Source: Siphonodentalium dalli (taxonomy: Eukaryota > Mollusca > Scaphopoda > Gadilida > Siphonodentaliidae). Taken from it: 64,000 bases of DNA. Positions 13,020 to 25,885 of this stretch are shown here, in pieces. Position 1 is the stretch's first letter, and each line of letters opens with the position of its first letter. Position numbers and translations under genes: made by a program. The notes below the pieces were generated by a model that saw only the letters and a list, made by a program, of their open reading frames with translations, had not been told where the DNA came from and made no database searches. The stretch covers positions 88,250,958 through 88,314,957 of the forward strand of contig CP136069.1 in the NCBI GenBank assembly GCA_032622095.1, in the 5' to 3' direction.

Positions 13020-14182
13020 TTAAAGAGTCATATACTTCGGGCATTACTGTACTGGAAGAATCTGACAGTCAACTAATAGTGCTGTAAAATTCCTACCATA
13101 TCGATCATTTCATTTCAGAAAACACAATGTCTGAAGAATATACAATTGTAGATATTTAACCCTTATTTCGGGGCAATTTAACCAAAAAAAAAACAGGAAT
13201 CATTCTGCCAAGAGTCACTGCATATATGAATGACATTTTGTACTGTCAATTTGGGTAGATATAAAATTTATGAGAATAACTACTAAACTATAATTTGTTT
13301 GATAGACTTTGCTTTTTGTTTGAGAACATAGACATTTGATTGCGAAATTTCACAGTTCTGATTTCTGAACATGGATATAGATATAAAAGAACTATATGAA
13401 ACCGAATGAAATTTTGAATCGAATATTTCACAATCTTGGTCGCCAAAATTATAAGATATGTTTTCCGTTTTCGCTGTAAATGTTTTTGTCAACAGTGGAT
13501 CAATTAAGGACATTTCTTTTTTAAATATAACAAACAATTAAAAAAAATACCATTTCATTCGCATCTTGTTTTTCTGGAATACTGTTCGGATGCACTGACA
13601 ATTAATATCCATTTTCTGCGATCGCGAATAGATAACAATGTGACTGTCATGCCAATTACATTTTGTGTTGGAGGAAGGACAAACTCTATCAGTCTGTTTG
13701 GCATACAAAATAATCGCCTCCGCACCGTGTATCCTATAAATTCTAGTGTTGAGGAGTTCAGAATTAATGAGAGAATTACAATAAAAAACTTATGGATTTG
13801 AATGACGTCACTATTAAAGGGAAATATTCCCCACTTGATGATTCAACATGCAGAATCGGAGATGGACCATAAAAGAATTAAGCTATCACAGCTTTATAAA
13901 AATTAAAAGCGCATTTGATCGAAGGGACTTGACCTGTGCTGTCGCGAATGACCCATGTCCACATTACAACTGTTACTGCCGTCAAACAGCAAAGTTCACA
14001 AACACAATAAAATAATGACAAAATAATACATCTAATTGCATGAATGGATGGTCACTTGACGTACTGTTCAACTGAATAGTGAAGTATGATTCAGGTATCT
14101 TTCTGTCTCTGACAGAACGCCATGGAATAAATTATAAACTGTAATATTAGTGGTTGCGAAATAAGAGGGTTAGAACAGTTAA

Positions 14183-14908
14183 CCCTTTGAACCCTGACGT
14201 CCTGAACGTTAAATGGCCCCAATATATGGCCCCACTATGATGTTATACATAGTGTTCCGGCGACGTAACTCATAATGCTCTTAACTGGGATGTATATACA
14301 TGTATAGACGTTCAACTATACGGCAGTCAACTATGCTAACTGAACTAGTTTGCGGTGAAATATGTCACAAGGTATTTCAACAAGACAGTCTATTCCACGT
14401 TCAATATACATGTAGATTATATTGCGGCTTTCTTTGGTCGCGCTATATATTTATAACAAAATTCTTATCATTTACCTACGATAAAAGGCATTTCTCAAAA
14501 TGCACCTGTGTGCATGCGCAAAGAAACAGACCCCCTGTTTCCAATTTGGCTGCTAAAGTCAGAAGTATGAACAAGAATGTGACCCATTCGTGCAAAGTAG
14601 AAGCACAATTCTATTTAATTTGGGCTTTGATTGCGAAATTTCTAACGAAATACTTTTTTTTCTCAAAATAGGCCTCTGCGCATGCGCGAAGAAACAGACC
14701 ATCTGTCATCAGTTTGTCTATCAAAGTCACGTGGGTAAACATGTGACGCATGTGTGCAAAGTAGAAGTACAACTCTAGTTGATATGTGCGTTTATTGTGT
14801 TGTAATTTCATGTCAAATATCGTATGATTTCCGGACCGGTATTCCGGTCTCCCGGGATATCGGAATATAAGGATTGGACCGGTATTCCGGACTCTCGGGT
14901 TTAAAGGG
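14183..14908. mobile_element. piggyBac-type element with internal duplication
   Basis: It starts CCCTTTGAACCCTGACG and ends CTCTCGGGTTTAAAGGG, flanked by TTAA (14179-14182, 14909-14912). Two diverged direct copies of about 175 bp (near 14490-14640 and 14665-14790) share GAAACAGACC and GTGCAAAGTAGAAG. Inverted ATTCCGG blocks lie near the right end. The 123-codon open frame here lacks any known motif. Confidence 0.65.
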
Positions 14909-15138
14909 TTAAAGTTAACTTAAAATGACAGAATTTGAGGGAATAATTACAAGTGTATATTTCTACTTCTAAACTTTGCAGGCGTTAACTGTTTTGAAGT
15001 ATTCAAAATTATTATTCGTTACTTCAAAGTCTAATCAAATATCAAGGTCGAATCAAATAACAAACGAATATATTTAAAGCATCCACTGATGATTTTGAAA
15101 GCAGGGATGTGAATGGCATGAGTAGCTATTAAACTTAC

Positions 15139-15232
15139 ACACAATGTCTGGATGCAATAAGTCTCTGGATTTCTTTTTGACAGTGTTTTGCAGTCATGAA
15201 GAAAACTCGGTTGAAATCTTCACAAATAGATT
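15139..15232 (-). CDS. Exon A4: first half of six-Cys domain 4
   Basis: The acceptor tract is TTTTATCTTTCTTAG. Two leading bases (AA) join the final A of B3 to give Lys. Thirty codons follow, starting Ser-Ile-Cys, with spacing C-x13-C-x12-C. The exon ends in phase 2 (GT) before a strong GTAAGT donor. Length and phases match A2 exactly (94 bp, entry 1, exit 2). No long ORF marks it; it was found by the shared SIC start, the cysteine spacing and the splice sites. Confidence 0.78.
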
Positions 15233-15239
15233 CTAAGAA

Positions 15240-17900
15240 AGATAAAACAGAATACTCTCATTCTATTATGTCTGGTGTTATGCCTATTACATTGTACAGG
15301 GATTTTTGCTAAAACTACAGAAATAATAATAAATATCAGATGAAAACTTAAAATATTATAACAATTTCAACCTATTTTCCAGTTCTGATTAAAACAGTAC
15401 AGACTCAATAGCTAGTATAACACTGTACTGAGCCTATTACCTATTACCACAGGCAAGCATTGTGTCAGTCACAACCAATCACAACTTAGTATCAACAAAT
15501 CTATGTAGCCATTTGGGTGAGTGCTGGAATCGCTGTACAGTTGCAGATTTGCCACATAACTAAAAATAGCGCCAGTTTGAAGCATCGAATATTGTCATTG
15601 GTAAAGCTATGTATGTGCTGTGGTGTCATACTGAATGGTTCGCATGAGAAGGTATTTATTTCAACACAGAGCTATTTGGTAATAGGAAACACAGGCATTT
15701 TCTCCAGACCACGTATTGTGTAGCTATTTGGATTAAATTTACCCAGAACTGCCTATTTCCAGTCTCAAAATTCCAAATGTCATTTATCAGATATGAAATT
15801 TCTATTTCTAACTGTTGAAAATAAAAGGCCACTACGCCACATGGCCGCTGAAAAGGTAGCTTTTTTGGGGCGTTGGTTGCTTTAAAAAGCATAAAATACA
15901 AAACAAAGACAGAGTGCACCCATATATAACTTGACCTGTATTATCATGTAGGTAATCCACATACAAAATTTTTAAACAATCAGATAACTAAAGCGAAAGT
16001 AAATTATCATTCAGAAAGCAAAATAGTCTCTAAATTCTAAGTTGACAAGGACTATAACTCTGGCAAAATTGGACAGACCTCAATCATATGCGACCAGTGT
16101 CCCTAACTAATAATAAGCTCATATTCCATATTTTTAATTTAATTAATTATTACTGAAAAAATCATCCAGAAATATTCTGGGACAAGAACATGGACGGACG
16201 CAAGGACGGACACCAGTGAGAAAATTAAATTCAAGATTGGGAAAGTCTTTGTGATGCCTGTGTATCATGAATGACGTTGATTGCCATTAATGTCTATGTT
16301 TTTTCGTCTGTAAATGTAACTAATTGGTGCCAAACTGAATGGAGCATCTTTTAACCCCAGGAACGTCAAAATAATTATTATATATGACACTACCCTGTCT
16401 AGTCAAAATATTTGGATAGTAAAACATGCATTTTCTGACCTTATATGCAGAAAAAATATATACTTTGCAACAATATCACAATTACACGCGTGTGGCACTC
16501 TATGTAATTAACCCTTCAGCATTCAGAAAGCCCCAGAGCACCCTACCGCGTAGCGTCCAGAAAGCCCCAGAGCGCCCGGAGTTTTGCGATTTTTTTCGGT
16601 CATAGTTTACAACAAAAATATTGCATTATAACACAACAAATTGATCTTATTTTTAATGTAAACAATAGAATGGATGTTACATTATTAATGTTCATGTATT
16701 TGTTGGGTTTTGTGGTATATTTTGTACAATTAATCGACATTTCATAATAAAATTGTAATAAAACGAAAACTGCGTCGTCGCGGTGCTATTTTTCAAGTCG
16801 ACTAAATCAATGTACTCCGCATTGTGAATTGTGTACAGTCGTCTAATATAGTTTTATTCTACAGATTTTTATCTACAAACTTTATTTTTATTTCCAATAA
16901 AATATTTATTTGACTTGTTTATGTTTTGAGCTATTAATAATATGCACCTGAATTAAAAAGACCAGGATCATGATTTGACCAGCGAAGCAAATAGAGTTCA
17001 ACTTCAAGACACTTGCGCTGTTGGTGTTACTAAGGACACCGTGTTATTCTAACTCTGTTGGCCCTTGATATGTTCTCAATAAAACTGTTTGGAAATTTGA
17101 TTGGATTTTTTCTCCTCATTCACCACAAGATCATATGAATAATATTTTATTTTAATACATTGAGTGAGCAATTTTGACAATTCAATAAACATTTTCGATT
17201 TTCTCTTCACGCATTGTAGAAGAATGAGTTACACATCCCAACATCACGTTAATTCAGCCCAATATTGTGGGCACGGGGATTGCCTAGATTAATACCCAAA
17301 TAAATTATGTTGTTACAGCGCATTGACAAATACATAATCTTGAGTATATTCTCCACAATATAATCGAAAAATACAAAGGAATGGACACACGATTCAATCC
17401 AAATGGTTTATTTAAACAAGACAGTCAAAGACTGTGGGGTCGCTCACCAGACTGCAAAGACTGATGAGACTGGGACTCTGGAGACCACAATAGTCAGAAC
17501 TTTTCATAAGCACTTTGAAAAAAGTAGATCTAAACACGATATGTGGCTAGAGAGGCTTCAGTAGTGTACAGTGGGTAATTTCAAGGTGAATATCCGCCAT
17601 GAAATTGCCCACTGTTCACTACTGATCACCCCCCTCCTCCAGCTCAACAAGTCCCCTCCCGACCGGGCTCCAGACTCCCAAGTCTTGGGTTGGAATTTCA
17701 CAACCGACATCTCAAACTTTCTCAATTTTTGGAAATTTCCAATCTCACAAGCACCTTTATATAAAACCATTTAGACATGTTTGAAGCCCAATTATCCATG
17801 GACCCAAAACACCATACATGTATGTCAGATTAATCAGTTAGGTAGTTCCAAGGAAGATGTTTTAATGAATTTGGTATTTCAATGATTTTTTAAACACAAA
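15240..17900. other. AT-rich intron sequence, no gene seen
   Basis: Part of the B3-A4 intron. A solitary piggyBac-like left end occurs at about 16511 (TTAACCCTTCAGCATTCAG), followed by two copies of CAGAAAGCCCCAGAGC. A short GGACGGACGCAAGGACGGAC tract lies at 16193-16212. No matching right terminus and no supportable coding region. Confidence 0.4.
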
Positions 17901-17929
17901 ATTGTTAACTCCCCATAGCCCCCGTCATT

Positions 17930-18835
17930 TCTTAACAGGTTGACCTGATGTTAACAAATCTGAATATCAGTCACTAAAGGATCATCCATACTATATGTAA
18001 GCTAAATAGTCCAACCTCTCTTGAGAAGACAATTTAAGAATGACTATAGAGACATACAGTTATGTCCCTGGTCCCACCCTATTTAACCTGGTGACCACAT
18101 CTGAATAAATTTCAATACCAGACACCAAAGAACCCTTCATACTAAATATCAGCAAAATAGACCTGTTAACATTTGTGGCGATTTCGGTCGAACAGTTTAA
18201 CCCGAAGTAGGAAAATGTGGACTGTTACTGGTTGAAAAGTCAAATCTACAGCCTCATTGCCTCCACCCAGGCAGCTTAGAAATCAATAGGAATCTATATA
18301 TTATTATACCAGTATCAAACAGCATACATACAGGTAGGGTGGGTGGTTGAGAGTTAAATCTCTTATCTCTGCCCTTATTTGAACAAATCTGAATCCCCAT
18401 TTATGAGATCTATTCATCTAGAAATTTCAAACGGTAGATTTTAAGAGTTGAAGAAAACTGATTTTCCTCAAAAGTTTCCTAAAAATGACCTCACGTGTAC
18501 AAATCTGAACCCCACTCACCAAAGGACCCTCCATACCAAAAGCTAAATAGGCCTGATGGTTTCTGAAGAATTACTATGGAGGGAAAGAGTTATGGCCCTG
18601 GCTTCTCACCTATATGACCTGATGAACTCATTTGAACAAATCTGAATGCGAGTCAAAATATATAAACCATTTCGGTCTTTAATATGTATGTGGAGAAGAA
18701 CAAAATTGATGGACGGATGGAAACATCCCAACAGAGGGATGGACGGGAGGACATACTGACAGACAAATTCAATCCAATATACCCCCCCCCCAAGTTTTCT
18801 TTGCAAATCAGGGTATAATGAGTACAACTGGATAG
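17930..18835. repeat. Diverged tandem repeats, ACAAATCTGAA family, block 1
   Basis: Units of roughly 160-180 bp repeat the order ACAAATCTGAA, AGTCACnAAGGAnC, CCATACnAAAT, AGCTAAATAG, GTTATGTCCCTG. The block ends in a GGACGG-rich stretch, then CCAATATACCCCCCCCCC and a GGGTATAATGA tail. No coding signal. It probably belongs to a non-autonomous mobile family common in this genome. Confidence 0.55.
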
Positions 18836-18860
18836 GTGGTGGTTAAGAATATAATAGTGG

Positions 18861-19292
18861 AACAGCCAAGCCTGAATATAGTGTCTGACTTTTGCAGAAT
18901 GAGGTCACTAAAGGGTGAATTTAGTGCTGCAATCCTGTAAGGTGGGCTAGCATCACAGAATTCACCCTCTGTGGACCTCATTATGCTTAGCCCTCAACTG
19001 CCATGGGAGACATAGGAACAGATTGAAGTTGTCCAGTTAATTGGTGATGTGCACCCATTGGGCACTTCAATTATCAATTTTATCTTCTGACAGCAAATTA
19101 GGGAATATAGAAACTGAACAGAAGGGAAAAAGTAAGTAGAAATGTCAATTTAAGACCTGTATACTTCCCTGAAGATGAGGCCTAAGCAGAATGAGGTCCC
19201 TGGAGAGTGTATTTGGTGATGCTAGCCTACTGTGCAGAGTAGCATCACTAAATTCACCCTCTGGGGACCTCATTCTGCAAATGTCAGACATA
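18861..19292. mobile_element. MITE, family E, copy 2
   Basis: The left end, GTGTCTGACTTTTGCAGAAT, and the right end, ATTCTGCAAATGTCAGAC, are inverted relative to each other. Inside are inverted GAATTTAGTG / CACTAAATTC segments. The same family is at 815-1154, 27939-28358 and a fragment at 59008-59063. Target duplication not resolved. Confidence 0.65.
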
Positions 19293-19734
19293 CAGCATTT
19301 TGTTTTGATATGATATGTTAATGATACACACAGAGCATGACTGTTTACACCTAGCTGTCAGCCAGCTAGATAACATCTGAATTGATGACTGTTATTAACT
19401 CTTTCTGTCTGGGGCTAATACCATACTTTATGGATGTTTACAAGGTGTCAGTTTTTCTAATTAATTTTTTCTTGACTGCAGTGGGTGCAGGGCGGCGCAG
19501 ATTGGGGGGGGGGGTGGTAGTGGGGACAATTATGTAGAGGGGTGAGGGAAAGGGGTGGAATGTGGTGTTTTGTGTCTAAAAAAATACAAAAAATCAGGGG
19601 TTAAAATGAAAAAAATATTTTTGTATTGGTTCATTTTGAATTGTGATTTGTTTTTTGAATTGAGCAAGGATTTAAATTTAACAATATTTTTAAAAAAAAT
19701 TAATTTTTTTTTGGTTTAAAGTTATGTTCCTGAC

Positions 19735-20275
19735 ACGGCCCCTATTTGACACACTGACCCCATTTGAACAAATCTGAACCCCAGTCACACAAGGACCCAC
19801 CATACAAAATATTAGCTAAATCGGCCTGATGATTCTGGAGAAGAAGTCATTCTAATAATTACTAGGGAGAATAGAGTTATGTCCCTGATTCTGCCCCTAT
19901 TTGACCCAGTGACCCCATTTGAACAAATCTGACCCCCAGTCACTCAAGGACCTTCCATACCAAATATAAGCTAAATAGGCCTGATTGTTCTTGAAAAGAA
20001 GTTGTTTTAAGAATTACTATGGCGGGAAAGAGTTATGACCCTAGCTTCGCAACTATTTGACTCAGTGGCCTTATTTTAACAAATCTGAGTCTGAGTCAAG
20101 CAGGGAACATCCACACCAAATATGAACTCATTTGGCCTTATGATACTGGAGAAGAAGATGATTGTTGACGGACGGACGTACGGACGGACAGACGGTCAGA
20201 CGGACGGACGGACGGACGACGGACGAGGAGTGATGACTATAGCTCCACCGGAGACTTCGTCTCAGGTGAGCTAAA
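19735..20275. repeat. ACAAATCTGAA tandem repeats, block 2, with GACGG tract
   Basis: Two to three more units of the block-1 repeat, followed by a GACGGACG microsatellite (20166-20228) and the tail GGTGAGCTAAAAA. The same AGCTAAAAA end recurs at 31878-31890, so this looks like the 3' part of a mobile element. Confidence 0.5.
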
Positions 20276-21802
20276 AACACTCCCGCCAAGAAGCGCCCAC
20301 TGATAACGTGCGCAGAAAATATGTACCTGTCATGCAACACGTGTTGTTGGCATGTGGGGCGCACAATGGGGACGGTCCTTTATCATGGCTATAACTATTA
20401 GCCAATCGGTAATAAATAAATGACATTCATTGCAAATTCAAACAGAATATATTTTAGATTTAGTGTTAGTATCAATTGACCATTTATCGAATGTTGCCAT
20501 TGAACTAATGGATCAGCTGATGACGACGAAAATGTCATGTCTGATCATATACTGTATAGCACAAATGTGCATCGACAGGCCGTTTTGTTCTCTCGTTTGA
20601 TTAATAAAATTATTATTCTCCGCGCATTAACACTGCGAAATACTGACTCAAGTAAATTGGCCATATCATGAGTGAAAAATCAAAGAAATGACATTGTATT
20701 GCATTAGTTACTTTTATTTGAACACAGAGTTCACGAGACATACGCGGCTATTTTTAAATTGAAAAAGCACGAATCAATTCGGAATAGTGCTGCATTTGGC
20801 GCAAATTACTTATCGGCACTGCCTTATCATTTTATATTGAATATGATTGCTAAAAATTTCACTAATAGAAATAACTTTTCTCGATCGTAAGATACAATGT
20901 AGGCACGAAAGAATTGTTTAATTTATTAATTGCACAAGACTTGTGTAGTGCGAATGTATTGACTGCAATGTCAAGGACAAAAACCGGTGCGCCAAATTGA
21001 AGTAAACAAAAACACACGTGCGATGTAATCGATGGTACAATGTGGACTAGTTTTGACTAATAATGCAGACAATTGTAACTGAATTTACATGTAACTATCC
21101 AAGAATTGATATGCCACTTGATGATTTATTTTATGTTTCATTTCTCCACGTAGCCATTGCTTAAAATATTAATAAATCACCCAATTTTGTGATATGGTTT
21201 TCCGACGGTGAAATTGAAACTGAAAGTCACATTGATCTGTTGATAAAACAAAACTTACCTTTTGTTTGTTTATTACATTTATTGTTATAAAATATAAATA
21301 TAAAACCTAATAAATATTCACCATACTATCATGCTTGGGGGAGGGGGATTCACAACTCTGAAAAAAAATTTACTCCCAGTCCCCATCCATGCAGATGAAC
21401 ATAATTTCATGAAACAAGATCCACGTAACATTTAGTAATAATACATGTTTTTCCCCAAAAACGTTGAAGTCACCAGAAAGTTCTGTTGGCTGGAGGTAAT
21501 GACGTTAGTCATATTACTGTTGGGTAAAGGGTTAAAACTATAATGTCAAGTCATAATCATGTGATCCCCCCCCCCCCCCCCCCCACCAACATGGCAATTT
21601 TGGTTGTTTGATAATTTCCCCTGGAAAATGCCAGATATAAAGCAAATTGTGACGAAACAAAACTCTATTTATCATGTCACAAAATAATTGCGCCACTAAT
21701 TGTTCGGATCCAAAAATAAAAATGATGAAATGGACTGTCTAAGAGTTTAAATCATAAGAGGAGAAGGAAGATGAAAATAAAGTACAAATGATATTTGGCT
21801 AT

Positions 21803-22360
21803 AACAAGAGGTGTGAAAGTCCCAGTGGGACTAAGGATACCCCCATGTTTTTAAAACACTAAGATATTTCACATGTCAGTAAACATTTAGTTAATAATAA
21901 AATAACAGATTCACATTGCAGGTGCCTAACCCCTAAACCTAAACCAATTGTCTGAAAATTGTAGGAATAAAAGCTCGGACAAAATTATGCCTGTTGGGAA
22001 AACTTTCTAAGTCGAAAAAGGTGGATAACTCCACTAAAAAGGTGGGACAGACGTCATAATCGCAGGTGCACATGTTCCCATGGTAGTAAATATCTGGGCC
22101 AAGTTTCAAAAAAATTTACCTAAAAATGTTGGAATAAAAGCTCAAACAAAATTAGACATGTTGCAAAAAAAATTCTAAGTCGAAAAATGGGGGATAACTC
22201 CACCAAAAAAAGTCTGACAAAATCCCATGGTGTTTATTGTCTGTGCCAAGTTTCACCAAATCTGATAAACAACAGAGAAAAACAAATTTGTGTCCACGGA
22301 CAACAGATGGATGATGGACGGATGGACAAGCTGATTCCAGTATACCCCCCCCCCCCCACA
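21803..22360. mobile_element. Non-autonomous repeat, family H, copy 1
   Basis: It begins ACAAGAGGTGTGAAAGTCCC, continues with GGATACCCCC, repeats of GGGATAACTCCAC and CCAAGTTTCA, then a GGATGGAC tract and GTATACCCCCC. The same order is seen at 49221-49840, with partial copies at about 25380-25720 and 62260-62395. No ORF. Confidence 0.5.
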
Positions 22361-22408
22361 ACTTCATTGAAATATGCATGTTTGGAACTAGTCCAAGTTA
22401 TCACTTAC

Positions 22409-22563
22409 TCTCGAAACATCCAATGTAATGATATAAACCGAAGTCGATCATCCAATCCATAGTGCTCTCCCTTGTCATCTGAGCTAATTCGTCATCACTA
22501 CAGTCCACATCATAAATCTCCTTTACTTTGATTGTTGTACATGAGAGCAATTCCATTAAGTTC
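22409..22563 (-). CDS. Exon B3: second half of six-Cys domain 3
   Basis: The acceptor is TTGTTATTCTTGTAG. One leading G joins the TG of A3 to give Trp. Fifty-one codons follow with spacing C-x12-C-x27-C. The exon ends Cys-Phe-Glu then A, before a perfect GTAAGT donor (phase 1). It aligns with B1 in length (155 bp) and in the run after the first Cys (TTIKVKE versus VLMKIKE). It joins A3 at 27.4 kb across a 4.9-kb intron that carries two hAT-type elements, a foldback element and piggyBac-type MITEs. Confidence 0.82.
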
Positions 22564-22889
22564 CTACAAGAATAACAAATATAACTTAAAGATGCATTAT
22601 CCGATTAAACACCCCTAAATTACTATTTCTTTGGATTGGGGGGGGGGGGGGGGAGGGTAAAGAATATTTGATTCGAGTCGAGGAAACCACTCATCAAAGC
22701 TTGAGTGATCAGATATTGATTTTTTAAAACTGTTATTTCTCGAGATGTGTACTTTTTTTCCAGTTGGCAAATATTCGTCAAACCGACCAAATTGCAAATG
22801 AAGATTGATAACTCTAAAATCACATGGTAATACGGCCAAATTTTGTGATAATCAAGTGATAATAAGGCCATATTTCGTTGAACAACATG

Positions 22890-23888
22890 CAGTGTTCACG
22901 CTGTCGGTAGCCAAATTAGCCAATGGCTAATCTTTTTCGAATTTGGCTAATAAAAATTTCATTTGGCTAAACTTTTGGCTAAACGTTTTTTGAGCCAAAA
23001 TGGAGACGGAAATCATGGAGTCAGAAAGCTAATTAATAAAAGCTCTCAATAGATCGGCATTCAAGACGAAGTTAGGTGACGAAAGTCCCGGTATTTCGTT
23101 ATTTTCGTACTTATGAAATATCGTTCCGTGTGGCGGCTGTACAAAGGGAACATTATACAACTGATTGACATCTGATCAGTATTTTTGTTTATATATATGC
23201 TTTGAAGAGAGTTGTTATCAGTGAGCACAATTAATAGGTGAATACCTAGTGGTGACGCTGTTGTTTTAAGGTGTTTTTGTAATGTCCAATAAATAGGCGG
23301 ATCGGAATAGTATCCATCATTCACAACTTCCATCATCTAATCATCAAAACGTATAAGCTGTATACTGATTATGTAATTAATTAAGCCGTCTGCATTGTTC
23401 GTGATAGAAGAGCAGTTCTTAACTCAGTGGTTACGCAATGTGTGTCATTAAATGTATCCCTGGCTTAACTTCATAAAAGATTTGAATACAATAGATATTC
23501 ACCAGTTAACACCTGACTATAATAAGCCATTGTTAGCGGCCGTGGTCCGTGCGCATGGTCCGACGTGAAATCCCGTCGTATTTTATATTAATGTTTTATA
23601 AATTGATCTGCCTGTGTGTTATGTGATGATATGTTCGTATAATATTGATTTTAAAGTTGTTTTTGTGTTGTTTTAATTATATTTTCATTCTGAGTAAAAT
23701 AAATAAAGTTTAAAACAAATATTTTAGTCATTAATTGTGAACCGACCAGAAAACGATGATTTAATTTGGCCAAATTGTTTTTAATTTGGCCAAAAAACAT
23801 TTGGCTAAAGTTTTTTTCATTTGGCTAATAAAATTTTCATTTGGCTAAACTTTTGGCTAAAGTTTTTTTCGGTCCAGCGTGAACACTG
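22890..23888. mobile_element. hAT-type non-autonomous element 1
   Basis: Terminal inverted repeats CAGTGTTCACGCTG are perfect at both ends and flanked by an exact 8-bp duplication, ACAACATG (22882-22889 and 23889-23896). Both subterminal regions are rich in TTTGGCTAA / TTTGGCC motifs. No transposase in the 999 bp. Inserted in the A3-B3 intron. Confidence 0.88.
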
Positions 23889-24054
23889 ACAACATGTTGA
23901 TAAATAAAATGTTTTGGGAAATTTTATACCATGCTATTGACTGTGGTTAGCATTATTTTGTTGTAGTTAATCGATTCTGATAACTAAAGTGTATTATGAA
24001 GAAATGTTATTGTCGTTGTAACTTGATATGGGGAACGTCTGATCGGATTGAGTA

Positions 24055-24437
24055 CCTTTAAAGGCATGGATGGCCTTCGCGGTGGGTAGTACTGTTAAAA
24101 TAGTTACACCAGCTAAAACTGTCATAAACAGAAAGAATATTAAAATATAAACATCTTTTGTTCTCATACCAGATATGAATATCATGTAAATAGTACGTTA
24201 CTGTCAAGTCAGTATGCTGTGTTATGTAAACAAAAGCCAGGTTCTGTAACATATTCAGCATTTGTTTACATAACAAGGCATACAAACTTGACACCAACAT
24301 ACTATTTGCATGATATTTATGATTGGTATAAGAACAAAATCTGTCAATGTTTAAATATTCTTTCTGTTTATGGCAGTTTTAACACATGTGACTATTTTAA
24401 CAGCAATACCCACCGTGAAGGCCACAATTGGCTTTAA
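24055..24437. mobile_element. Foldback element (long palindrome)
   Basis: The left arm begins CTTTAAAGGCATGGATGGCC; the right arm is its diverged inverse (GGCCTTCACGGTGGGTA on the minus strand). The arms run about 180 bp each and meet near 24240. A solitary related end occurs at about 61228-61262 (GGTCATCCGTGCCTTTAAAG). The opposite-strand open frames across it mirror each other and are not genes. Confidence 0.65.
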
Positions 24438-24509
24438 CTGGTGGCGTGACAGTCGCAATGCCATAAGGGACACCCCCTTCCTCTCACCACGTGCAGGATT
24501 GTCATTTAA

Positions 24510-24881
24510 CCCTTTCTGTACTAAATAAGCATTGACTATAGTGAGAGCTTTCCTATGAATGGCAACAAGCCATATTACGACTAAATCCTGAAAAGTTACC
24601 CATAATTCTGCTGTGGTTGAGGAGTCGATTATTTAGGGCATTAATGTAGTAGATTCCTTAGGAAATGGTCAGATAATAACTTCAACAAAGGGGATGGGCC
24701 ATTTATTGAACTTATCTGATCATTTCCCACCGAAGAATATGAATCTTTCTGCACAATAGTTAGCTTTTCTTCTGTCCATTGTCTTGCTTTTATTACCTGA
24801 AAATCCCTCCAAATGAATAATATACCATTACAGTGTACACTTTTATAACTCAATATGAGAAACCATTTAGTAAAAAAAGGG
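24510..24881. mobile_element. piggyBac-type MITE, R3 family
   Basis: It starts CCCTTTCTGTACTAAAT and ends ATTTAGTAAAAAAAGGG, with TTAA on both sides (24506-24509, 24882-24885). The body shares CCTTAGGAAATG and TTCAGATAATAA-type strings with copies at 25110-25230, 29253-31188 and 47041-47264, and a right-end fragment near 2060-2143. It is interrupted by a half mariner-type MITE. Confidence 0.75.
24543..24648. mobile_element. mariner-type MITE, half copy inside R3
   Basis: It runs from the palindrome centre (GAGAGCTTTCC) to GGGCATTAATGTA. The R3 body resumes directly after it. Confidence 0.65.
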
Positions 24882-25885
24882 TTAAAGGCATGTGAGACCT
24901 TCACTGTGAAAATTTTATCAATATACATGTACAACATGTACTTTCAAAATCTACAGACTGTGTAGCATGTGGTAGTGTTGGCATAACTTGGCAATAGTTT
25001 GCAACAGACTCTTAGATATGCGAGAATACTAGAGGAATATGCACTTGTGTCAAGACAAGCTGTTTTACCCAAATTTCAATTCCTGATGCCATCAAGCTAT
25101 GGTTTACCTTAACCCCTTCTTTACTAAATACTCATTGATGAGTAGTTCCCTTAGGAAATGTTTAGACAATATAAGATCAACAGGGTTAATTTATTATCTG
25201 AACATTTCGCACTAATGAATAGGAATCCTTAATCGAAACAAGAGTTATTTCTTAAATAAAAAGAGCCCAGATAGCAGTATTTGATTTGCGCATTATAGAA
25301 TTTGTCTTCTTTCGCATTATAGAATTTGTCTTCAAACATTTCGTTATAACTGCATATACTTAATAAAAAATCTTAAATAACTTGAGATGGGCCAGGTGGG
25401 ACTAAGATATACCCCCCGTATTGAACATTTTCTAAGTCAAATTCAAAAAAGGGAGATAACTCCACAAAAAAAAACAGTCGGACAGACCTCATAATCGCAG
25501 GTGCACATGCAATATCTTATGTTACAAAATATCTGTGCCAAGTTTTAAAAAAAATTGCCCAAAAATGTAGGAATAAAAGCTCGGACAAAGGTATACCCCT
25601 ACATTGGAACTTTTCTAAGTCAAAAAGGGGAATAACTCTACAAAAAAAAAAGTCAAAGAGACCTCAAAACCGCAGGTGCAAAGGTTCCCATGGTACTAAA
25701 TATCTATGCCAAGTTTTAAAAAAATTGAGAAAACTGTTTAGTTGACATAAACATTTTAAATTTATACATATGTTTTAGCGTCGCTAGACCGATTTAATTA
25801 ATGGCAACTCCAAGTTGAGCAAATGTTATGGTCAGATCTCGCTTATCTGTGACCATTTTAGGGTGGGAAAAAACTCATATATAAG

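Larger units (their letters stand above)
8254..13051. mobile_element. mariner-type MITE split by a 4.6-kb insertion
   Basis: The left part, 8254-8418, has a decayed end (GGGTAATGTCCTAA) and both arms of the palindrome. The right part, 13020-13051, completes the sequence to GGGCATTACTGTA. Uninterrupted copies read TGTGGTTAAGGAGTCGATTA across this point. The TTAA within that string is the insertion site of the element at 8419-13019 and is duplicated on both sides. Confidence 0.75.

Noticed and set aside
23994-24437. Hydrophobic small ORFs on both strands (possible signal peptide or membrane protein)
   Set aside because: They mirror each other because the region is a long palindrome; no splice context links them to the gene.
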